Source: DATFJT01 sp965230755
GTDB lineage: Bacteria > Bacteroidota > Bacteroidia > Chitinophagales > Saprospiraceae
Assembly (NCBI GenBank): GCA_965230755.1
Contig: CBDDLT010000023.1
Location: 367,653-431,652, forward strand
Reading direction: 5' to 3'
DNA length: 64,000 nt
Position numbers and translations under genes: made by a program. This document shows positions 13,830-23,589 of the stretch, piece after piece. Numbering within the stretch: position 1 is the first letter of the stretch; the number at the start of each line of letters is the position of its first letter. The notes below the pieces were generated by a model that saw only the letters and a list, made by a program, of their open reading frames with translations, was not told the origin of the DNA and made no database searches.

Positions 13830-14944
13830 TAACATTCCTATTAAAATCGACGCTGTGCATGTTTTTACTCTGGAGCTTCTATCGAATAGTACTCCAAGGC
13901 GAAAAAATGTTTGTTTTTAATCGCTTCTACCTCCTGGGAAGCATTCTATTTGCTTTTATCGTGCCGAACATATCCGTTATATCTACCCGAATATCCGAAA
14001 TTCCTTTGGCCAATATCTCCTTGGAACCGAAATACACCGTGATACTTCAAGAAGAAACCCAGTGGAATTTCACATTGGTATTCTGGCTAATTTATTCGAT
14101 TATTACCGCTTTTTTCTTGCTTAGATATGCTAAGGGTATAAGCCTCTTTTACGAAAAAATAAGACGGAACGAAATAGTAAAACAAGGCGCCAGTAATTTG
14201 GTCCTCACTTCTGATAAATGGACCCCGCACAGTTTTTTCAATTATATCTTTGTCGACAAAGAAAAATACAACAATCATGGGATCGACCCATCGATACTGG
14301 ACCATGAAATGGCCCATACAAGCCAATTGCACTCGGTAGATATTGTAATTGTCGAACTCTTAAAAGTCTTTTTTTGGTTTAATCCTGTCTTGACTTTATA
14401 CAGTAGATCCATACGCGCCAACCATGAATTTTTAGCAGATGAGTTTGCTCTTTCGAAGCTTCGGAACATCCCTTATTATCAACAACTATTGCTCAGTTCA
14501 TGGACTAATAAAGAAATCAATAGCAATTTTTCCAGCGGCTTAACATATTCTTTAACAAAAAATAGGTTAATCATGATGACAAAAAAAGCATCATTAAAAA
14601 GGTCCTCCATTAAGTCGGGAGGGGCTATTCTGACGCTCATGATGTCTTTTCTATTGTTCTGTAATACGGTAGAGGCACAAGACGAAAGAGCACCATCGGA
14701 AAACGCGAAGGAAAACAATATAGAGTCGGTTGTGGCACCGCCTCCACCGCCATTACCTCCTGCGCCACCCCCACCGCCGCCTCCACCGCCGCCATTTCCA
14801 GAAGGAGCCAAGTACTATTTAGAGGGGAAAGAAGTGTCTCTCCAGGAAGCCAATAAAATATTAGCAGAGTGGAAGCACTATCGTATTACTCGAAAAAAGA
14901 ATAAAAAGGGCACAAAAGAGGAATTTCATATTACCAAGAAGTAA
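13826..14944 (+). CDS. M56-family (BlaR1-like) membrane sensor peptidase with polyproline tail
   Basis: A 372-aa protein with N-terminal membrane helices (residues ~1-20, ~32-52, ~75-98), a zinc-protease motif HEMAH near residue 156 and a further helix around residues 262-282. Past that helix is a Pro-rich stretch (residues ~307-328, nearly all proline) and a basic C-terminal domain. This is the sensor/protease partner of the BlaI repressor. It lacks a penicillin-binding sensor domain; the short tail after the proline spacer may do the sensing or a TonB-like reach across the periplasm. The 263 nt after it show nothing clear. Confidence 0.88.
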   Translation: MITFLLKSTLCMFLLWSFYRIVLQGEKMFVFNRFYLLGSILFAFIVPNISVISTRISEIPLANISLEPKYTVILQEETQWNFTLVFWLIYSIITAFFLLRYAKGISLFYEKIRRNEIVKQGASNLVLTSDKWTPHSFFNYIFVDKEKYNNHGIDPSILDHEMAHTSQLHSVDIVIVELLKVFFWFNPVLTLYSRSIRANHEFLADEFALSKLRNIPYYQQLLLSSWTNKEINSNFSSGLTYSLTKNRLIMMTKKASLKRSSIKSGGAILTLMMSFLLFCNTVEAQDERAPSENAKENNIESVVAPPPPPLPPAPPPPPPPPPPFPEGAKYYLEGKEVSLQEANKILAEWKHYRITRKKNKKGTKEEFHITKK

Positions 14945-15207
14945 TAAATCCTAAGAATTCTAATTAAGATTATTGATTGTCCGATAAGAGGCAATAAATC
15001 ACTTAAAAAGTTAATGCAGCTGGATTAACGAAAAATTGCTATGATTTAATCTCAAGTCGGGCAATCAATAGTCTATCTCTATCATAAAAGCAAAACAAGG
15101 GTATTCCGACCTAATTCTGCTTTTCATCACAGTTAAAGTTTTCAAAATACCACAGAAATCAGCGCTCTTTAAGCTAGATTTACAGAACTAGCATCAATTA
15201 TCTGGCG

Positions 15208-16368
15208 ATGAAGAGAAAAGAGTTCATTAAGTTATGCGGAATACTGGGTGTCGGTCTGCCACTTGATATGTCCATTAAGTCTTGTAGTGATGAGGATAGA
15301 AAAAGAAATAACTTTACCGGTAAAGTTATAGTTATTGGGGCCGGAGCAGGAGGATTAACTGCCGGTTACTTACTTAAGCAGCGGGGAGTTGATTTTGAAA
15401 TTCTCGAAGCGTCTTCCGTTTATGGTGGAAGAATGAAAAGAACTACGGATTTTGTGGATTTTCCCATACCTCTGGGAGCAGAATGGCTTCACACCCAAAC
15501 AGAAATTTTCAAGGTAATTGTGAACGACGATAACGTTCCGATTGATATAAATACGGTTGGTTATAACGAAAATGATACTAATGGTCATTGGGAAGACGAT
15601 GAATTGACTGTTTCCGAATTAGAGGATTCTGATCGTAAGTTTGTCGATTCTACTTGGTTTGATTTTTACGAAGAGTACATCGTCCCCCACATCACCAATG
15701 AGATTGTCTTTGATACTATTGTGGAATCCATTGATTACTCGGGCGGTCTGGTTATTGTCAATACACAAAACGGAGAATACAGAGCACACAAGGTAATAGT
15801 TTCTGTTCCGCTTAAAATCCTGCAGGATGGTGACATCAGCTTTATTCCTGGTTTGCCTAGCCCTAAACAAGAGGCAATAGATGAAGCCACGATCTGGGAT
15901 GGATTCAAGGCTTTTATAGAATTTTCCGATAAGTTCTATCATACAGCAACCTCGTTTAATATTAACCCTGCATCCGATGGTCAAAAACTATATTATGATG
16001 CATCTTATGGTCAAAATACTAACCGCAATGTTTTAGGCCTTTTTGTGGTGGGAAAACCAGCCCAAGACTATATCTCGCGCTCTGGCGAGGAACTCAAGAA
16101 TTTTATCCTTGCAGAGCTCGATGAAATATATTCGAATCAGGCTTCCGCCAATTATATCAAACATATTACACAAAACTGGAATGATGAGCCTTTCATCAAA
16201 GCAGCCTATTTATCCGATTATGAAGACTGGAGAACGGTTAGAAATTTAGCGCAACCCGTGGACAATAAAATCTATTTCGCTGGCGGACCATATACCTTAG
16301 GTGAGGATTGGGTATCAGTGAACGCTGCAGCTGCATCCGCAATAAATACAGTGAACAGAATTGTTTAA
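15208..16368 (+). CDS. FAD-dependent amine oxidase family protein
   Basis: A 386-aa flavoprotein. A short exported-type N-terminus (RKEFIKLCGILGVG, ending at a Cys near residue 26) precedes the dinucleotide motif VIGAGAGGLTAGYLL (residues ~43-57), the family signature YGGRMKR and a C-terminal FAD-binding segment (IYFAGGPYTLGEDWVSVN). It resembles monoamine/polyamine oxidases; the substrate is uncertain. The next gene lies 12 nt downstream. Confidence 0.87.
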   Translation: MKRKEFIKLCGILGVGLPLDMSIKSCSDEDRKRNNFTGKVIVIGAGAGGLTAGYLLKQRGVDFEILEASSVYGGRMKRTTDFVDFPIPLGAEWLHTQTEIFKVIVNDDNVPIDINTVGYNENDTNGHWEDDELTVSELEDSDRKFVDSTWFDFYEEYIVPHITNEIVFDTIVESIDYSGGLVIVNTQNGEYRAHKVIVSVPLKILQDGDISFIPGLPSPKQEAIDEATIWDGFKAFIEFSDKFYHTATSFNINPASDGQKLYYDASYGQNTNRNVLGLFVVGKPAQDYISRSGEELKNFILAELDEIYSNQASANYIKHITQNWNDEPFIKAAYLSDYEDWRTVRNLAQPVDNKIYFAGGPYTLGEDWVSVNAAAASAINTVNRIV

Positions 16369-16380
16369 TAAATTCAACTT

Positions 16381-16893
16381 ATGAAAACTATATGGACCAT
16401 ATTAGTACTTAGTATTTCCTTCCAACTTTCCGCTCAGGTAGATACTCTAGCTGTTAAATCCATCAAGGGTATAACCGACAAGATGATTGAACTCATATCC
16501 GGAGAAATCGGCGAGCCCAGAGATTGGGATGAGTATAGAATGTTATTCTTACCAACGGCTCAAAAAATATCAATCTATAGAAGCGCTCCTCCAAAAAAAC
16601 AGGTAAAAGCAATGACTTTGGAAGAGTTTGTGAGATATGTTGGTCCCTTGTACAAAAGAGATGGATTCGAAGAATATGCCATCGGGCTTACAATTAATGA
16701 ATTCAATGGAATTGCCAATGTTTTTCAGAGCTTCTATTGCAAAAACCTGTTGGGCACCTATGAAAAGCGTGGAGTGAATAGTTATCAATTGGTTTATGCA
16801 GATGATAGGTGGTGGATTGCCAGTACTACCTTCACCAATGAGACAGAAGACAAACCAATTCCTGAGGAATACTTGTTCGAAAAATTTCGATAG
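16381..16893 (+). CDS. Exported NTF2/SnoaL-like protein
   Basis: A 170-aa protein with a signal peptide (residues 1-19, ending LSAQV). The body suggests the NTF2-like fold: helix DKMIELISGEIGEPRDWDEY, a FLPTAQ strand and the C-terminal YADDRWWIASTTFTNE typical of calcium/calmodulin-like or SnoaL-like members. It probably shares a transcript with the amine oxidase just upstream. Function unknown. Confidence 0.7.
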   Translation: MKTIWTILVLSISFQLSAQVDTLAVKSIKGITDKMIELISGEIGEPRDWDEYRMLFLPTAQKISIYRSAPPKKQVKAMTLEEFVRYVGPLYKRDGFEEYAIGLTINEFNGIANVFQSFYCKNLLGTYEKRGVNSYQLVYADDRWWIASTTFTNETEDKPIPEEYLFEKFR

Positions 16894-16948
16894 AACCCAG
16901 TTTCAAGCCGGGGAGTGTTTTACATGAAGGTTGTTTGTAAAAGATATT

Positions 16949-17431
16949 ATGGTTATGGAAACAGATATCATATTCAGAAGAGCACAATTATCGGATTCCG
17001 GTGCCATCCTAAATATCCTTTCTAAATCATTTCGATCATTTCAGCATTACTATACTGTCAAAGCGTATGATGCGACTGTCATTTCTATAATAGAAATAGA
17101 AAAAAGAATGATTGAAGGACCTAGCTGGCTAGCTATCGAAGATGGCTTTCCGATAGCCAGCCTTAGTGGAATCATAAAAGAAAATGAGTTCTATATCAGA
17201 GGGATGGCCGTCCTACCTAACTCCAGAGGAAAAGGGGTGGGGCATTCCCTACTAATCATGGCCGAAGAGTTTGCAAAGGGGAATCACTGTTCATCTCTTA
17301 TTTTGAGCACTACCCCGTATCTCAGATCTGCAAGGCATCTATACGAAAAATATGGCTTTTCTATCATCAATGAAGCTCCTTACCACTTGTTCGAAACACC
17401 TTTATTCAACATGAGGAAAAAGCTGGATTAG
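16949..17431 (+). CDS. GNAT-family N-acetyltransferase
   Basis: A GNAT enzyme of about 160 aa with the acetyl-CoA motif A segment FYIRGMAVLPNSRGKGVGHS near residues 83-102 and the motif B region YLRSARHLYEKYGFSII. It transfers an acetyl group to an unknown amine. I use ATG 16949; an in-frame TTG at 16931 would add six residues. Confidence 0.88.
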   Translation: MVMETDIIFRRAQLSDSGAILNILSKSFRSFQHYYTVKAYDATVISIIEIEKRMIEGPSWLAIEDGFPIASLSGIIKENEFYIRGMAVLPNSRGKGVGHSLLIMAEEFAKGNHCSSLILSTTPYLRSARHLYEKYGFSIINEAPYHLFETPLFNMRKKLD

Positions 17432-17463
17432 TTGATGAATAATAAGAATTTAATAATTGAACT

Positions 17464-17988
17464 ATGATACCGAGACAACGATGGGTCGTACATCAATTTA
17501 ATTTTGATATTGATAGTGGATGGACTCAAAACATTATTACAAGAATAGCTGATATCAGTATCCGATGTGATTATCATGGAAAAGACCTCTCAGAAAAGGA
17601 CCTATCTACTCGATTTGATGGCAATTGGAGTATAAAAGAGCATGTAGGTCACCTGATTGATTTAGAAGATCTGCATATCAAGCGCTTGATTGAATTCCAA
17701 GAGCTGAAAACTGAACTTTCTGCTGCTGATATGTCGAATAAACAAACTGAAAGTTCAAACCACAACAATTCGACTTGGAAAGATCTGATTATTCGACTTA
17801 AAGATGAAAGGGGTGTTTTGATTAAAAAACTTCAAGAAATGAATGAGGATAGTCTGAATCATCAGGCTTTGCACCCCCGTTTAAAGGTTCCAATGAGACC
17901 AGTGGACATAGCTTTCTTTGTTGGTGAACACGATGATCATCATCTTACGACGATATTGGAAATAAAGAAAAAGCTGTTAAATCAATAA
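17464..17988 (+). CDS. DinB-family putative metal-dependent protein
   Basis: A 174-aa four-helix-bundle protein. The His residues expected to bind a metal are visible in KEHVGHLIDLE (near residue 60) and GEHDDHHL (near residue 160). DinB-like proteins include bacillithiol transferases and mycothiol-dependent isomerases; the function of this one is unknown. Confidence 0.82.
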   Translation: MIPRQRWVVHQFNFDIDSGWTQNIITRIADISIRCDYHGKDLSEKDLSTRFDGNWSIKEHVGHLIDLEDLHIKRLIEFQELKTELSAADMSNKQTESSNHNNSTWKDLIIRLKDERGVLIKKLQEMNEDSLNHQALHPRLKVPMRPVDIAFFVGEHDDHHLTTILEIKKKLLNQ

Positions 17989-18025
17989 GTTATCCTAGGA
18001 AAAACACTTGTCACTGTGAATCTGC

Positions 18026-18994
18026 CTACTTTCTACACCCAGAAGGAGAAAGAAAAATCCCAAAGCTTAAGAATGGAGCATTGCTCTGGTTTAGTCTAAA
18101 GACTTCTCCAGACTGCAGATCGTCTACGCGATTGTTGAAACTCATATTATAACCCGCTTGTGCTTGAAACCATAACCAACCTTTCAGTTGATGTTGATAT
18201 ACAGCGTTGACAGAAAGAGCACCTCTACGGAAAAGATATATGTACTCGCCCTCATTAGATGCATTGACAGAGTAGGTTCTGCTATCGAAATCCGAACCAA
18301 ATAGCAATAAAGACTTGGGACTAATATTATACCGAGCTTTAAGTTTAACTGGTAAAGTCAGCTCCATTCCCCATTTTTCATTGAATGTTTTATTGTAATA
18401 GATCGCTGGCAATACATTGGTCCGCCTAAGCCCTTGAGAATATAAAATCCCAAAACCATATTCTGTCTTCTCATTGGGTTTATATCCAAGAGCAACCGTT
18501 GCCCGATAAGAAGCAAAGCGATCCAGATCCTCAGATAAATTAGCATAATCTCCGGAATACACCGCATCCGACATAAAGCCCAAGTAGAATTTCTCATTCA
18601 ATGACTTAGTAACATAAAAGGAAACTCGTGTCATTCTTAAGCTAGAGTTGTTCAATCTAGAGAATAGCAAATCCGTCTTCCCAAGAGATGACTCATCAAA
18701 ATCATAATTTTCCTGTTGGTATTGGATACCGCCTAAAACAGTGAGTGAAGGCTTTATAATGACAGGGATCTTCAGCTTAAAATTAAAGCGGCTATTATGA
18801 TCGACTTCTCGTGATTGACCGTTGAGGTTATCCATTCTATATTTGGGCTGAAATCGATATTCACAAACCAAACCCTTACCTGGAGACTTGTTTGTAACGC
18901 CGGGCATAGCGCAAGCATTCTCTTTTCCCAAGTCAATATCTTGAGCCCCAAGCATGGTCGTGATACCCACAAACAAGAAAACCAAATACTTCAT
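18026..18994 (-). CDS. Outer-membrane beta-barrel protein (DUF6268-like)
   Basis: Signal peptide at residues 1-17 (MKYLVFLFVGITTMLGAQ), then about 300 residues of alternating amphipathic strands with turns, ending in an aromatic-rich strand (APFLSFGIFLSPSG). It resembles the DUF6268 outer-membrane family. The start is the second possible Met; an upstream ATG at 19027 would put 11 residues before the signal sequence. No partner genes are evident. Confidence 0.75.
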   Translation of the reverse strand: MKYLVFLFVGITTMLGAQDIDLGKENACAMPGVTNKSPGKGLVCEYRFQPKYRMDNLNGQSREVDHNSRFNFKLKIPVIIKPSLTVLGGIQYQQENYDFDESSLGKTDLLFSRLNNSSLRMTRVSFYVTKSLNEKFYLGFMSDAVYSGDYANLSEDLDRFASYRATVALGYKPNEKTEYGFGILYSQGLRRTNVLPAIYYNKTFNEKWGMELTLPVKLKARYNISPKSLLLFGSDFDSRTYSVNASNEGEYIYLFRRGALSVNAVYQHQLKGWLWFQAQAGYNMSFNNRVDDLQSGEVFRLNQSNAPFLSFGIFLSPSGCRK

Positions 18995-19162
18995 TTTTAT
19001 CCTTTGATGGTCGATCAAAAAGGTCATTAATTAGACCCTATCTGATTTTTAGACTCTAATCTAATGGACTTTGTCGTATTTTTATTGCCATTGGTACAAA
19101 AAATATGTCGCGAAGCATACTACTCCAATGATTTGAAGTAGTTGCACGCTTAACTTCTGTTA

Positions 19163-19939
19163 TTAAAAATGAGGATGCTTGTTCGCGACTTGTTCCCAAG
19201 GCGTTATGGCCTGTCCTACACTCCAGTGTTCCATTATTTTTCCTTCTTCCAGTCTAAACCAATCAAAAACAACACGTTCATTATCTCCGAAAAAATGAGA
19301 ATGTGCCATAACAAGATCTCCTGAAGCCAATAACATCTTGTTGTCATGTTGCATTCTTCCTCCCATTTTTTGCACTATGTGAGATTTCAAAACCTCTCTT
19401 CCGTTTAATGCACCATCCGTCTCATTATGGTATATGTAAGAGGGACTCACCAAGTTATCGATCTCCTCAAGTCTTCCCCTGTTCAATACATGATCTAAAA
19501 ATCGCTTAACCGTTGCTTTGTTTTCTTTTCTTGTCCCTTCATTTTCTTCTGACTCACCATTTCCAGAACCAGCAATTGCATTTTGTAGCTGCTCTTCAGT
19601 CAAAGGCATAAGGGCATCCCAGTGTTCTTGAATTTTTCCGTTTTCAATACGCCAAACATCGGTGCAAAGAAGTGGCAACTCTCCTAGTGGATTTGGAGCA
19701 GTATAATAACCGTGATAAGCCATAGTATCTCCATCAGATAACCAACGAATGGGTTTGTAACCAAAATCCATCTGAAGCATTTCCTTTAAATGCACTATAG
19801 TATCTCCGGCCCAAGGATTGTGTTGAATAAAATCTACTGCAAAACTAGCATCTATTCCAGCCTCACTTTTGTCTTTTAGAATGGCATCTAGCCCATCCCA
19901 CACCAATTGAATGTTTTGTTTTTCCTGTGTTGTTAACAT
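19163..19939 (-). CDS. Tandem SnoaL-like (NTF2 superfamily) protein
   Basis: A 258-aa protein made of two NTF2/SnoaL-like halves. Both contain a family-typical ending: RIENGKIQEHWDALMP and RLEEGKIMEHWSVGQAI. The second half begins near residue 130. Such proteins include ester cyclases and small-molecule isomerases. It is divergent from an HxlR regulator (start 20085), which probably controls it. Confidence 0.82.
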   Translation of the reverse strand: MLTTQEKQNIQLVWDGLDAILKDKSEAGIDASFAVDFIQHNPWAGDTIVHLKEMLQMDFGYKPIRWLSDGDTMAYHGYYTAPNPLGELPLLCTDVWRIENGKIQEHWDALMPLTEEQLQNAIAGSGNGESEENEGTRKENKATVKRFLDHVLNRGRLEEIDNLVSPSYIYHNETDGALNGREVLKSHIVQKMGGRMQHDNKMLLASGDLVMAHSHFFGDNERVVFDWFRLEEGKIMEHWSVGQAITPWEQVANKHPHF

Positions 19940-19963
19940 GATTAAATTTTGTTTAGTAATGAT

Positions 19964-19997
19964 TCTTGCAAATGATAGTCAAAGATTATAACTTTGT
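19964..19997 (+). promoter_or_regulatory. Promoter for the HxlR gene
   Basis: TTG (within TTCTTGC) and TAACTTTG are separated by 20 nt, a good match to the Bacteroidota consensus, about 85 nt before the ATG at 20085. Coordinates are approximate. Confidence 0.55.
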
Positions 19998-20084
19998 TCT
20001 ATATTGACAAGTAGTCATAAAAATCTTACTATAGTTCTTAAAGTAGACTAATGCTGATAATCAGCAATTTGAAAAATCGTTTTA

Positions 20085-20414
20085 ATGGAAAATAAATCCT
20101 CTGAATTGGATCAATGCCCCGTTACTTTCACCATGAGCGTAATCGGAGGTAAATGGAAACCCATTATTCTATTTTTAATCTCAAAAGGAGCCAATCGCTT
20201 TGGTATTCTACACAGAGGCATCGAAGGCATCAGTAAGCAAATGCTAACCAAACAACTGCGCGAAATGGAAGCAGACGGCATTTTGGAAAGAAAAATATTT
20301 GCAGAGATACCTCCCAGAGTCGAGTATTATATTACAGATTTGGGAGAGTCTCTTTTCCCTGTTGTACATAGCATGAGAGATTGGGGAGAAAAAAATATGA
20401 CAGCTAAGGCTTAA
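20085..20414 (+). CDS. HxlR-family transcriptional regulator
   Basis: A 109-aa winged-helix regulator with the family start (CPVTFTMSVIGGKWKPIIL) and QMLTKQLREMEADGILERK as DNA-reading helix and wing. HxlR proteins respond to aldehydes, quinones or redox stress. Divergent from the SnoaL-like gene, its likely target. Confidence 0.93.
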   Translation: MENKSSELDQCPVTFTMSVIGGKWKPIILFLISKGANRFGILHRGIEGISKQMLTKQLREMEADGILERKIFAEIPPRVEYYITDLGESLFPVVHSMRDWGEKNMTAKA

Positions 20415-20605
20415 TATCCCAAATCAAGATCTCCCTTTTAAATCTTGATGATTCTATATCTCTGCTTATCAAAATGATAGTTCTTCCATCCACTTTGATA
20501 CGCTAATCTTCTCTATTAAGATACACCTTTGTCCTGCCCTATTTCGGGTGTTTCGCCCCAGAAACAGTATTGCTTTATCTAACTACTAAAAAAACTTTAA
20601 ATTCT

Positions 20606-21139
20606 ATGAATTTTATGAAATTGATGCTATTTCTCGCGCTGGCAGGTTTGGTTTCCTGTGATGATGACGATGATAGCAAAAGTCCGATCCAAAATGGAGC
20701 AAGTGTTGAAATCAGAAACACTCTTCAGACAGCAGCCGACCCGAGCCAAGGAGGTACTGGCGGAGCGGAACTGCCAGTGGAAACCATTCTAGGCCAACCC
20801 ACTGGAACTTTCGAATTATCCTCTACGGTCTCCGATGCCATTGAATTTGACGATTATCTTGAAGGCTTATACGATGTAAATCTGAGCGAAAATTCTATCC
20901 GATTTGATTTGGTTGCCGCAAGTGATCACCCTATTTACAGCAACTTCTTCAGAACCATTGAGGCAGGAACCTTAGATCGTTACTATCTAACATTTCCCAA
21001 TGGACACAACATACAATCAGCTTCTTCTAACCATTCTTCGGTTAGCTTGAACATTACATCTACGACCGAAGTGGTGGTAGTGATTGGTGAAGGGTGGAAC
21101 TTTAACCCTGGCTCATCTTTTACCCTCACTTTGGAGTAG
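20606..21139 (+). CDS. Hypothetical lipoprotein
   Basis: About 177 aa with a lipoprotein signal (LALAGLVSC) followed by five Asp residues, which in Bacteroidota often marks surface or outer-membrane lipoproteins. The rest is beta-rich with no motif I recognise. The ATG at 20606 is used because upstream codons would push the signal sequence inwards. Confidence 0.7.
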   Translation: MNFMKLMLFLALAGLVSCDDDDDSKSPIQNGASVEIRNTLQTAADPSQGGTGGAELPVETILGQPTGTFELSSTVSDAIEFDDYLEGLYDVNLSENSIRFDLVAASDHPIYSNFFRTIEAGTLDRYYLTFPNGHNIQSASSNHSSVSLNITSTTEVVVVIGEGWNFNPGSSFTLTLE

Positions 21140-21224
21140 AGATAAATTTTTTTGTATTGAAGAGAAAGGATTATTCATTAATTTGGATAATCCTTTTTTA
21201 ATTGAATTACTAAAAGATATTGGA

Positions 21225-21578
21225 ATGAAAAACTATAAAAGAATCTATTGGATTAGTACCGGTCTTATTACTGCATTGATGTTGTTTTCTGCGGGGATGT
21301 ATTTCTTCAACACCGCTGAAATCAAGAAGGTTTTTGGGTCTTTAGGCTATCCAAGCTATATCGTTATTCCCTTGGGTATCGCTAAAGTTTTGGGGTTGGT
21401 TGCCATTTGGACCAATCGATCCAGGTCCATAAAAGAATGGGCTTATGCAGGCTTTTTCTTTGATTTAGTCTTGGCATTTTTCGCCCATGTCATGGTGGAT
21501 GACGGAGGGTTTGGTGGAGCCCTAGCAGGTTTAGTCTTTTTGTTTGTTTCTTATTTCTCCTGGAAAAAGATCGAATAA
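21225..21578 (+). CDS. DoxX-like small membrane protein
   Basis: A 117-aa four-helix membrane protein (IYWISTGLITALMLFSAGMY, IVIPLGIAKVLGLVAIW, WAYAGFFFDLVLAFFAHVMV, ALAGLVFLFVSYFSW) of the DoxX-like type. Members are thought to act in redox or membrane homeostasis. The longer frame overlaps the lipoprotein gene and is not needed. Confidence 0.85.
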   Translation: MKNYKRIYWISTGLITALMLFSAGMYFFNTAEIKKVFGSLGYPSYIVIPLGIAKVLGLVAIWTNRSRSIKEWAYAGFFFDLVLAFFAHVMVDDGGFGGALAGLVFLFVSYFSWKKIE

Positions 21579-21621
21579 TAACCAGAGCATTTCATCGCAG
21601 AATTGCAATAAGAATAATACA

Positions 21622-21648
21622 TTGGGATTCTAAAATAGCTTACTTTTG
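21622..21648 (+). promoter_or_regulatory. Probable promoter of lipoprotein paralogue 1
   Basis: TTG at 21622-21624 and TACTTTTG at 21641-21648; the 16-nt gap is slightly short. The leader to ATG 21730 would be about 75 nt. Confidence 0.4.
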
Positions 21649-21729
21649 CCGCACGAGTAAAAGCCGTTAGATGTCTTAATGACATGCCTGGCCTAGCCCA
21701 AATTTTATGTTTTTCTAGAATTATAACTT

Positions 21730-22539
21730 ATGAAATCCTTTAAATACGTACTTTTTTTTGCTGTCATATTATTCATGGCGTCTTGTACCCCAAACAGATA
21801 CGAATTATGGTTTAATGAAGACGGGTCAGGAAAAGTTGAAGTTCAATTCGATATGGGCCAGATGGCCGGCATGGTGCAGAAGATGGTTGAATCCCTGGAC
21901 ACTCTGAGCAATAAAGAATCTGAGAGCAATATCTGGGGTAAAGAAGAAAAAGTTGATTCTTCTATTGTGTTTTATAACATCGTACCGGATTCGATCAAAC
22001 AGCAATTGAGCAAACCCGAATTATTGCATAACATGAAGATGAGCATGAATGTCGATAGCGAACAGAAATTGGCGCTCATGACCATTGGGATTAAGTATGC
22101 GAGCAGCAAACAGCTTGAAGAAATACTAGAAGTATTCAGCGAAATTCAAGAAAAAAAGAATGGCAATACGATGGGCGGTGGCAATGAAGATAAGGAAGAC
22201 TACAATGCTATGTTCAAGAACTTCGATATTGATATGAGCAATGGAATCATCAGAATCCCCGGTATGGATATCGATGGATTAAAAGACGATCCTGAATTTG
22301 AACAGATGTTGGCCGAACTAGAAGATCCTGATAAATCTGAAGACCCACAGTTTTTGGAATTTATGAAGATGATGTTCGGTGGTGAAAAAGAAACCATCGT
22401 CCATGCTCCCGGAGAGATTCTCTTCACCAGTGATATGGATGCTAAGATCGATGGCAATACGGTGATATTTAAGGACGATATTCTAGAGGTCCTGAAATCA
22501 GGAGTCTCCAACGATAGAATCATCCGATTTGAAAAATAG
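21730..22539 (+). CDS. Lipoprotein, tandem paralogue 1
   Basis: A 269-aa lipoprotein (signal ending FMASC). The N-terminal domain after the Cys begins NRYELWFNEDGSGKVEV and the C-terminal ~55 residues (from KETIVHAPGEILFTSDMDA) are almost identical in the neighbouring paralogue at 22743. The middle is variable and acidic. The family is unknown to me; the DGSG segment resembles secreted lipoproteins of unknown function. Confidence 0.8.
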   Translation: MKSFKYVLFFAVILFMASCTPNRYELWFNEDGSGKVEVQFDMGQMAGMVQKMVESLDTLSNKESESNIWGKEEKVDSSIVFYNIVPDSIKQQLSKPELLHNMKMSMNVDSEQKLALMTIGIKYASSKQLEEILEVFSEIQEKKNGNTMGGGNEDKEDYNAMFKNFDIDMSNGIIRIPGMDIDGLKDDPEFEQMLAELEDPDKSEDPQFLEFMKMMFGGEKETIVHAPGEILFTSDMDAKIDGNTVIFKDDILEVLKSGVSNDRIIRFEK

Positions 22540-22742
22540 GACCACTCCTTTAGATTGCGATAGTTCCATTGATCAATTACGCTAATCAATACCTATGCTC
22601 TAAGGATGTGGTTGTTTGATTATAACTTTATAGAAATGAGGGCAAAAAAACTACCTTTGTCCTTGGAAATAAAAGCAATTTCGATCGTGGAAGGGATTAG
22701 CTGATTTTTCCTACATCTTGTAAACCCGTCAATTCTTATTTT

Positions 22743-23552
22743 ATGAAATCCTTTAAATACTTATGGCTTCTTGCCTTCACAATTATCATGTCCTGCAATG
22801 CAAATCGATCCGAGCTTTGGTTTGATGAAGACGGCTCAGGTAAAATTGAAATACTATTCGATATGGGGCCGGGAATTGAAATGATGCAACAAATAACGGA
22901 GTCCTTGGATTCCTTAGCCCAAGGTCGTGAAAATACCAAAGTTGATATGTGGGAAGACGATCTTTACAATAATTCGAGTTTATCTATACTGGACATGATC
23001 CCAGATTCAATTGCTCAGCAAATGACAAACCCCGAACTATTAAGCAATGTATGGATAGAAAACCTTTCTGATAAGGAGAAGAAAATTGCACAATTTGCGG
23101 TTAGTATCTTTTACCAAAGTCCCGAACATCTGGACCAAGTATTTGACGCATTTCACGATGTAATGAAAAAAAGTGTTAATAAATATTCTGGACAGCACCC
23201 GTTAGAAAAAGATTATTTCCATTTATTCAAGAACTTCAATGCCGACATTGAGAATGGAATTATTACCATTAAAGGAATGGATATGTCCAAGGCGGATAGA
23301 GATCCAATGATGGAACAAATGCTCGAACAGCTTAGGAATGATGAGGGTGCTGATAGTCCGGAGTTTCTCAAGTTTATGAAAATGATGTTTGGGGACGAAA
23401 AAGAAACCATTGTCCATGCTCCCGGAGATATTCTTTTTACCAGTGATATGGATGCTGTCATCGATGGCAATACTGTGATTTTTAAAGATGATATTCTAGA
23501 AGTTTTGAAATCAGGGGTTTCTAACGATAGAATTATCCGTTTCGAAAAGTAG
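22743..23552 (+). CDS. Lipoprotein, tandem paralogue 2
   Basis: A 269-aa lipoprotein (signal ending IIMSC) of exactly the same length as the copy at 21730, sharing MKSFKY at the start, the ELWF-EDGSGK segment and the C-terminal ~55 residues. Codon differences in that tail are mostly synonymous, so it is under selection rather than recently copied. A -7-like TACCTTTG lies at 22652-22659 but no good TTG upstream of it. Function unknown. Confidence 0.8.
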   Translation: MKSFKYLWLLAFTIIMSCNANRSELWFDEDGSGKIEILFDMGPGIEMMQQITESLDSLAQGRENTKVDMWEDDLYNNSSLSILDMIPDSIAQQMTNPELLSNVWIENLSDKEKKIAQFAVSIFYQSPEHLDQVFDAFHDVMKKSVNKYSGQHPLEKDYFHLFKNFNADIENGIITIKGMDMSKADRDPMMEQMLEQLRNDEGADSPEFLKFMKMMFGDEKETIVHAPGDILFTSDMDAVIDGNTVIFKDDILEVLKSGVSNDRIIRFEK

Positions 23553-23589
23553 AAAGATGACACTCTTATAGAGCTTACAAACTGGAAAG

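Noticed and set aside
14479..14811. Minus-strand ORF rich in glycine
   Set aside because: It is the complement of the polyproline-coding stretch of the M56 gene and not a separate protein.
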